Shown here: positions 42,917 through 51,300 of the stretch, in pieces | How positions within the stretch are numbered: position 1 is the stretch's first letter | Layout: the number at the start of each line of letters is the position of its first letter | Assembly (NCBI GenBank): GCA_963970005.1 | Contig: CAXAMN010003003.1 | Span: 154,147 to 218,146, forward strand | Reading direction: 5' to 3' | Length of the DNA stretch: 64,000 nt | Source: Durusdinium trenchii | Lineage: Eukaryota > Sar > Dinophyceae > Suessiales > Symbiodiniaceae | The notes under the pieces: model-generated | Seen by the model: the letters and a program-made list of their open reading frames with translations, nothing else | The model's database searches: none | Told to the model about the DNA's origin: nothing | Made by a program: the position numbers and the translations under genes

Positions 42917-43072
42917 AAGTCTTTACAACTCATCTGCCGACCTCCAAAACCTCACCAGCCTCAGAACAGGGTGTGACTACTCAACATCACAACCAAAGGT
43001 ACGTCCATCCAACATCCTGGATCAATTTCACAGATGCAACACTGGCGTCTTCGTTGGTGCCAGTCCAGTGTG
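42917..43072. repeat. Inverted repeat, right arm (156 bp)
   Basis: Reverse complement of the left arm, separated by a 186-bp spacer. The same peptide string (NQRYVHPTSWINFTDATLAS) therefore appears on both strands, which is a consequence of the inversion. Confidence 0.92.
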
Positions 43073-43104
43073 CATCCCTGGACTCTCTTAGACAACAAGT
43101 GGTT

Positions 43105-43150
43105 TCAAGCCTTTCACAAACACACACACACACACACTCACACACACATG
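43105..43150. repeat. (CA)n microsatellite
   Basis: CACACACACACACACTCACACACACATGG. A shorter CA run is at 43602-43613. Confidence 0.9.
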
Positions 43151-43910
43151 GTCAGTTTCGCACAAGGCCTCAAAAAGACTTTCTCATACACGGAAAGAGA
43201 AAACACCAACCATTTCCGTTAGCCTTTGCCCAATCAACTTGACAGCGAACCGTCAACTCTTCACGCTTGACCAGTAATCGATGACCGGGCGCTTCACGTG
43301 GCCACACATTGGGAACGAGTGCGTCCTACTCGGATTCAGTGGTTTGCAGCGTCACATCATAATTTTTGGAACAGCTGTATTACCTGGTTACGGTGAAACC
43401 GAGGAGACTCTCACTAGCCATAGCCTTTTACTTCAAAGCAGCGTCGAAGACACAGTAGGCCGTACTTGGAATCACGGGATCTCTAAGTAAAGAAAACCTG
43501 CAGGTGTACAATTGGACGTTTGCAACCGCTTCCCATGACACCACTCTTTTTTGCCCGCGTTGTGATGCCACTGTAAGAGGCGCCTTTGGAACAAGTCACA
43601 AACACACACACACGAAGTCCAGTCAATTTGGAAACTATCCATACAACCCATGGGTTTTGGGTGGGTGGTCGTTTTTTTTACTTTTATCTACGGTCCGAAT
43701 GCATGTACTGTGTATATTTTTTTAGGTGATAATTTTTGATACGCGTGTGTGAATTTGGCTCCATCATTGCGTCAGTTGAGCATCACTAGAGTGTTGGAGG
43801 TATTGCGGCCACAGCAGCTGCATGCCTTTGGACTTTGCCTCCACCGTGGAGATCAGTAGAGAGTGAACCAGCGATACACCCGACAGACTTGGATGTGCCT
43901 AAACCAGCAT

Positions 43911-43998
43911 TGGTAGCGATGCCGATGCCCTTGTTACTAGTAGCTTCTAGCTACTAGTCGCGATGCCGATGCCCTTGTTACTAGTAGCAATGCCCAGT
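43911..43998. repeat. TAGTAG/CTACTA dispersed repeat, copy 2
   Basis: GTAGCGATGCCGATGCCCTT and TTACTAGTAGCTTCTAGCTA units, twice, with a CGATGCCGATGCCC variation not seen in the other copies. Confidence 0.8.
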
Positions 43999-44743
43999 AA
44001 ACCAGCATTGTACGTTTGTGTGACTTGATTTGTTTTGCTCAAGAAGCGGAGTGCCTCGATACACTTTCAGCTGTGCTGAGGCTGCAGTTCAGTCGAAAAG
44101 GCCTCAACTTCCCAGAGGAACCGGCCGCCACCGTCCAAGAGGGTGTAATTACATATTATATAAGGAATTCTGGCGTTTGGGGATAGTCAAGAAACAAATT
44201 GAAGGTGTTGGAGGCTGGTAAAGTGCGTTGCAGGTTTGGCGATCGAAGAATCCATTTCGCTGGATGATGCTCAATGTTTTTGTGCAGGATCTTCGCCTTT
44301 CTCACATCAGCAAGAGTTGCCAACTGACGTGCACCCGTCATGTACAGGGTGGTGCTGGGATCAAATAAATTTCAACGTCAAACCGCGCCTCTTCACGCGC
44401 TCCCCGGGCTCGGCGGATGTATACTGTAGTTTGTTCCAAAGGTCATTTGCTCTTTTGTCTTGAGTGGCTTCTAGCCATCTCCGAATCTTTAGAGGCCTCG
44501 TGCTTTCTTGGTCCTGCTTTTTTTTGGTTCTCCAGTCTTGTAGTGTTGCAAAAAGAGCTCGGCACCCCAGTCGCGCTTCAAACTTTAGAGCGCCAGGATG
44601 TGTCTGGCAAAGGCAATTCTACAAGACTACGACCGGTGGAACCTCGACAGCACAGACTCTCTTGAGAAGCTTGCCGCTTGCCATCAAGGCAATACCGTCT
44701 TCTGCTGCAGGCAGTACGTACCCCTTTGTTCTAATAGATTTTG

Positions 44744-44770
44744 GCTGCTGCTGCTGCTGCTGCTGCTGCT
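44744..44770 (+). repeat. (CTG)n run in a possible signal-peptide exon
   Basis: Nine CTG/GCT triplets. In the frame of the thioesterase exon at 44832 they encode FWLLLLLLLLLRSLVGTVC, which could act as a signal peptide, but no start codon lies close upstream in that frame. Confidence 0.7.
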
Positions 44771-44831
44771 TCGCTCTCTTGTTGGAACTGTTTGTGGAAA
44801 TTGCATGCACTTCCTGACCTCGAGCCTCGAG

Positions 44832-45304
44832 GTCATGTTTCATGGAGCAGCAGAATCCGAGAGAGAGTTTCTCCTAGCGAAGCACTGGATTGAATCTGAG
44901 CATCCAGGACAGCTACTGGATTGAGGTGGGAGAGAAAGGGATGCACGAGCTGTACCTCCTCACACAAGGTACGTTGGAGAAACCTGTGAAGGGACAAATG
45001 ATCAAAGCCTCAACCGAAGAAAATATAGAACACAAGTGAACAAACACTTCTTAATCTATCGAATATTATTGAATCTATTGCATATTGCAGTGTCTCAGCT
45101 GCCCTGGAGGAACATGGACAGTCTTGGTGAACCTTTTCGCTGGAACGGAATCTTTCAAACCTCTTGAGGAGATTTCATGCGAATCACACACACATGCCCA
45201 GTTGCGCACTCAAACACGGTTCTAGGCTGATACCAACTGTCTTCTCCAAATGCAATGATACAATCTCCCACTTCTTTTCAGGAGCAGGTCCGTGGACTCT
45301 ATGC
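44832..45304 (+). CDS. Thioesterase exons 1-3 (N-terminal part)
   Basis: 44832-44907 encodes VMFHGAAESEREFLLAKHWI and ESEHPG. 45110-45165 encodes TWTVLVNLFAGTESFKPL. 45282-45304 encodes EQVRGLYA. FHG is the oxyanion-side motif after the first beta strand, and the rest matches the second strand and helix of the family (FAG.ES.KPL.EQV). The first two donors are GA (44908, 45166) and the third is GT (45305). The true protein start is upstream and not fixed. Confidence 0.8.
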
Positions 45305-48300
45305 GTGTCTTAGCCGCAGTGAGAGATCTTCAACATGAGAGTTACCACGAAGAACACTGACACATCATATATCCTCTTGCAAGTGTTTTCGTCAAGGTAC
45401 CTTCTTCGGCTCCAAGAGGACTTCCCGAAACAGCGCCTTGGCAGGAGGACGTTGGACCGTCCATGTTCGAAACGCATAGCACTGATTGTGAGATCTTAGG
45501 CAGAGCTTGAAAGGGGACATACACAGAGCAATTGTTGCTGCTGATGTGGTAGTCGTTAGGAAACTCCTCAAGCTCCTTTGAATCTCTTGAAAGTCGATGG
45601 ACACCTATCATTGCTCCAGGTTTCAGGGTGGCTACAATTTGCTTTGCCATTCACAGGGTGCGCTAGTTTGCCGAGCGGTGCTGCAGGTGTGATGCTCTCA
45701 TGTGATCTCGGAAAGGCAGTATCTAATGAACATGATGGCAGACTAAGATGCATTCAACATCGGGTAGGGCGAGACACGGCTGATGTCCACAACCAAGCAG
45801 GTCATGGAAAATCACCCAGTGCTACACTTCATCTCTCTGGCCGGGCCGCAGACACGTGGACTGCAAGTCACAAGCGCTGTTGCTGAGTGGGTGAGCACAG
45901 CTTAGAGCGCTGTGAGGATGGGAGTCTATGGCACCACTTGGCTCGAATCGGCGCAGCCCTTCCTCGAGAAGAGTTTACCCATCCCTGCGCCACTCAAGCT
46001 CAAGCGATAGACCCCCTAGTCAAATTGGTAAGATTCTCAATGCTTCTAACGCTGAGGAATCTTGATGATAGACTTTCCTCGTGATTGTTGGAATTCCAGA
46101 TGCCTTTTGAGTCCTTTTGATTTCCTACTCAACTTCAAATCCATTGAAGTCAAGAAACATCACAAGGAATCAGAAGGAGTTGAAAGGATTGGAAGTGAAT
46201 CAAAGGTATCAAAGAGTAACAGAAAGGAATTCAAAAAGGAAGGCAAAACAACGAAAAGGACATCAAAGTAAGTACCAAGATAATACAGAAGTGACAAGTG
46301 ACAAATGGAAAAGGAACTCAAAGACAGCAAAAGGAATGCACTGCAACATAAGACAACCTGGCCCAAAAGTTGTAAATGGACATTTTTCTGGGAGGTCATC
46401 AAATACATTTGTAGTCTCCTGGACACCCTTTGTTGATGACCGGCCTCACATTCCCAGGCTGCCACAATTCATCCCGAGCTCCATTATGTCCATTGGCGCC
46501 GGTGTGTTGGCCGGGAATTTCCATACTCTTGCATATGGCTCGCTTCAGAACTCCACGTCGTCACTTGTCGAAGTTACTTCCACCCTTAGATTTGATGCCG
46601 TCAATTTCCTTCAAAACAACAGAAATCACAGTGTTCAGTTTGGATCAGTTTGGAGCCCTGACCAGGTTGGCCAACCTCTGGCATGATCCGCTTCACGAAC
46701 ATGAGTATTTGAAAGGAAACGACTCTTAGCTTGAGCACTTTCGGGCCTTTTTTGTTACGGCCCCAAGTCCGAAACTTATAATATACAGTGGTTCCGTGAT
46801 GGTTTCGGCCGCGCGCGCTTTGACTAATTTTCTCAGACAGTCAGACAGTAGTTCCTAACTACAAGAAGTGCGCGCGCTTCAGTTGGGCAAGTTCCTGCTT
46901 CAGAAGTTCATTTTCATGCCGGAGACGATCGTTTTCTTCTTCAATGTCTTGATGCACATGGACTGCTTCAAGCAATTCTTCAAGAAGTACGCGTTCGTCT
47001 TGGGTCAAAGGAACCTTGGGTGCAGATGTTGACATTGGCGTTGCCTCCTGTTCATCTGATGTAGAAGACGATGATGAATCCGAAGAAGTAGAATCAGAAC
47101 CATTACCTCCATTGCCCTGGTGCTCATCAATGGACATATCTGCTGCAGGAGGAACAGGTGCAGGAAGAGCAAGCATTGGAACACTGCCTTGGGAAGTTGA
47201 TGCCGAGCGAGCACGACCATCTTTCTTGGTTTGTAACCAAGACATCAACGCCGTCTGGCATTGACTCGACCAAGCAGAACCTTGTGCCAGGGTTCCCTGG
47301 TTGACTGCGTTGCGTCTGATGGTGTTGATTTGGATCTGAATTTGCTTTTTGGTGACTGCCGCCCTGTCACTATGCACAGCAATGGTTCCATTGTGAATGT
47401 TTTCCACGATGTCAGCTGCATCAGGAAAAGAAGTAGGCTCTGAAGAAGCGCTTTGAGACACATTGCCCATGAGCTCCAAAGTAATGTGCTGTCGTTCGTT
47501 CATGTAGGCTTCCACAGAGAGCTGCATGCGCGGAGACTTCGGCATGATCTATCAGTATTAAAGAGTCTGAGTACGAAGCAATGACTATGCTGAGGGGAAA
47601 TGCCTACAGAATATATGCACACAAGTTGCACGTGCAACAAGCTCAGTGTCGACAACAAGAAATCTCCAAAAAGGATTTTAGTAAACCATAAAATGGTTAT
47701 CCATATATAGCCATATATATATATATATGTGTGTGTGTGTCTCACAAACATATGCGTGTGACTTGCCGGCAAGACAGAAGCAAGTGAACAGCAAGCAAAC
47801 ACAAACCGTCCAGATGTAAAGGAAAAGGTTTTCTTTTTTCCAAAGCTTTTGTGAGCATTAGGCTAGAGCTGGTGCACGCGCTGCATGGCTTCCATTGTGG
47901 TGGTCAAGGGCACTACGTAGACATGTTTGCTACCTTTGGTGTGCATTTTTCGCCACCGATATTCATTTAAAAGGCATTTCCACCTTTGGCGGTTGCTGTG
48001 TGAAGGCAAGCGGCCACCTTCACGCTTGCGAATCCATCTTTTTACAAGTGACCAACGGTTTTCAATGTGATTCGTAGTGAATCCATTGGAATTGGTGATT
48101 TCTCCTGCGCTATGGTTCACGATTTCATGCCACAAATCTGCATTAGTCCACCCCTTTTCTTTTCTTAGATCTTTGATAGCCGCTATCGTTGCCTTCCATC
48201 CATCGGTCACAATGATGGTCTTGGGTTGCAGGTTGAGAAGGCGAAGGCAATCAAGAATCTCAGCCTGACCTCGAGGCTTGCCATCCATAGCATCTTGTGG

Positions 48301-51300
48301 GTGATCCAAGACACGAAATATGAAACGTTCTGGCCTGCCGGGAACGGTAGCACCCCACACCCAAACCTGATCAGTTTCTGCGCGGCAACTTTTTGTCAGA
48401 GCACCGCTTCGCAACTTGTTCAAATGAGACTCATCAACTTCAACCACATACTTGTACTTCTTGTAGAAAGACATAGCATCTGGAGTCTTCTTCTGTGAGT
48501 GCGGCTTAAACCTTTTATTTCCAGCAGGTTGTTTGCAGGCACCAGAGGGCTTCTTCATGACAGTACTGGAGCTGGCTGAAGGTCTTTTGATGGTGGCAGA
48601 GTGCTTCTTCATGACAGTTTTCTTAATTTTCCGAACATGATTCGCTGACTTCAGGGGTGTCGAAGTGAGACTGAAAGAAGTTGCATAGTGCCAAAGGTCT
48701 GCATTCACTGCTTGATGAAAGACTTCTTCCCATTGGTTGAGCTGCTGGTGCCAGACACCTGCTTCTCTGGTAATGATCCAAGATGGGTAGTCAAAGCTCC
48801 ACATGCACAGGCAATCAAAGAAATTCAAGAAATTCTTCGCCTTGATGCCTTGAAGAACAGTTCCTGATGTCAAAGACTGTGAGGTGCGGGCGCAATCATC
48901 ACAAGCTCGACTGTGGGAGGTCCAATCCCAGGACTGTCGGTCTGCACGTAGCCGACAGCGTAAATGAAAGGAGCCACCACACGTTTTGCACGTGTACTCT
49001 TCAGGCAAAAGGTTTGAATGCATAGCAAATAAGATGCCTTTCAAGGACGGGTGGTCCGGGTAGGGATCAGTCGACTGGAGAGAAGCCCACTTGATACTAT
49101 GCAGAAAATCAGTTCTTGACCGAATGCAGCTCAAGGAAAACTTCTTCTGAAAGTCCGCCATGTTCTTGTAGGTCGCCATGATGGGCCACATGAAGAACTA
49201 CACTCACAAGCTTCACTGACACCTGATATTTGATACAGAAATACCACATCACAAGATGAATTTATTTAGAAAGTACTGAAGACACAGTTGCAGTGGAGAA
49301 GCTATGACAATGACAAGCTGTGTTGAGCAAAGGCAAACAGTAAGCACATGCACACTGAGAATGAGAGTTTTTTTATATGACACCAGCCACCAGGTCAAAA
49401 TGGTTGAGACTGCTACACAAAGGACGCTACTCTCTCAGTAAGGTATGTCTCTAAGAGCTGATCACTACTCCATATCACCATGGCCAAAGACATCATCAAA
49501 CTCGCCAAGCTCAAGCTCCTCTGCCTCTGCGTCCACATCAATGAGCCCGAAGCACGCGCGAGGCTTCTTGGTGACAGGTGATGTGATTTCTTCCTTGAGA
49601 TGAATTGGAGAAGCGTCAGCCGTCCTAAGTGCAGCAGTAGAAGCCGGTGGAGATGCTGGAGCAGCCTCTAGACGCCAACGATCATGTGTTTCAGCACGGT
49701 GGATGTAGTCCTTCTCTTCAGGGGTTGCCAAGAGTTTTGCAACCAATGCTTGCTCTTCCTCAACTGCGGAGTCGTAACCACAATACTTTTCACGCACACC
49801 TTGCTTGTACATACCGTAGAACTTCTTATGAGTTTCCTGAAGCCAATCTTCTGTCACACCGCCCTCATTGAAGCAATGAATTGGTTCGGATGTGTGTTCA
49901 CTTGGAAGACGAATGTAAACACCATTGTGCCCAGCAATGATTACCATGGTCCTCTTCAAGATGGCCATCAGGTGTGGGAACTTGGGATATTGACAAGCTG
50001 TGAGGAACATTTCCTTGAATTGCTCCCACGTGATGTGTGACAAGAAGGTGTCCGGCTCCTTTGATTCATCCCATTCATTGTTGAGGACAATGCGGCATTG
50101 GTTCCGTGAGAACTTAGCGGCTCTGTACCGCGCAGCCACCAAGCAGTTTTGACCCACATCCAAGAACGATTTGAGGTCCTCCAGGTTGATGCTGCTCAAG
50201 TTGGGATCGTCCAAGAGAGCTGGGACGTTGACTTCGCCCGGGCGCTCTCTAAAGCCGTCAATTTGCTTGGAGCGCCGCCATCCAGGTAAACCAGACAAAC
50301 TGCGAGAAGATGTGAGGTGACGAGCAACGGCCATCGCCATGATCTGAGCTGTAGGTGTCTTCCCAACTCCTGCTTTCCCGAGCACCATCAAGCCAAAGGA
50401 CGGCATCAAAGGCAAGATCATGGGCACAATCTTGTTGAGAAAGGTTGGGTTCAAATCCAAGAGCAACAAAGGAAAGAAGTACTCTGGCTCAGCTTGAGAG
50501 TTGCCGGTCACTCGATTTGCGCAGGCTTTGAGCACCACGTGTTGAGGCCAGCCATGCAGCGGAGATGTAGCATCACGAATCTGAAGAAGTACCCACAGGT
50601 ATTGCTCATTCTTTGAGTTGGCCAAGGGCGCATAGTCATTGATATAGTTGATGCCACTGCGAAGTTCCTCTTCTGTTGGATTCCATGCTTTCTCTGAATC
50701 GCCTGGAAGGCGCTGCTCTTTGGGAATTTGTTTTTGTCGCAAGACCTGAGTCATCCAGTGGTGGCCACTGATCTGTGAGAGCATATAGAGAAATGCCTTC
50801 TTCACTGCATCAGAGTTTTTGGCCAAGGAGTAGTCAATCACCAAGACTTGATCCTCACATAGTGTTCTCGCCAGGCCCATAGGAATGCTCACCTTGGAAT
50901 GGAAAAACTTCAAGGCTGTGCAGGAACCATCAGGATGTTGGTGGAGAACGAGCTGCAAGTGACAGGAAGTTCCAAGTGCATCGCGGGGACGCACAGAGTT
51001 TGGCAAGCGTGAGATACACAAGGGATCTTCTGACATGACAGCGCGAATCACCTCCTGATCTTCTGTGGAAATGTTGGGCACTATGTGAAAGAACTCTTTG
51101 AAGCTTTTCTTGCTTTGGCGTGGAGGCTTGATTAAGGGCAAAGCTTCCACGGTGAAGTTGCAATTTGAAACCTCAGCATATTGTAGTGTGTCCAGGTAGT
51201 GGACGTAGTGGGACGTAGCCTCTGCCAGACACACATCCATGATGAGACACAGGAGACACGGGAAGCAGACGATTGAGACCTTGATACAAAATAGCTAGTT

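Noticed and set aside
49465-50400. HUH-type nickase in the N-terminal part of the ATPase
   Set aside because: A few His residues occur (for example LVLHQH) but no clear His-hydrophobic-His motif with a matching Tyr motif.
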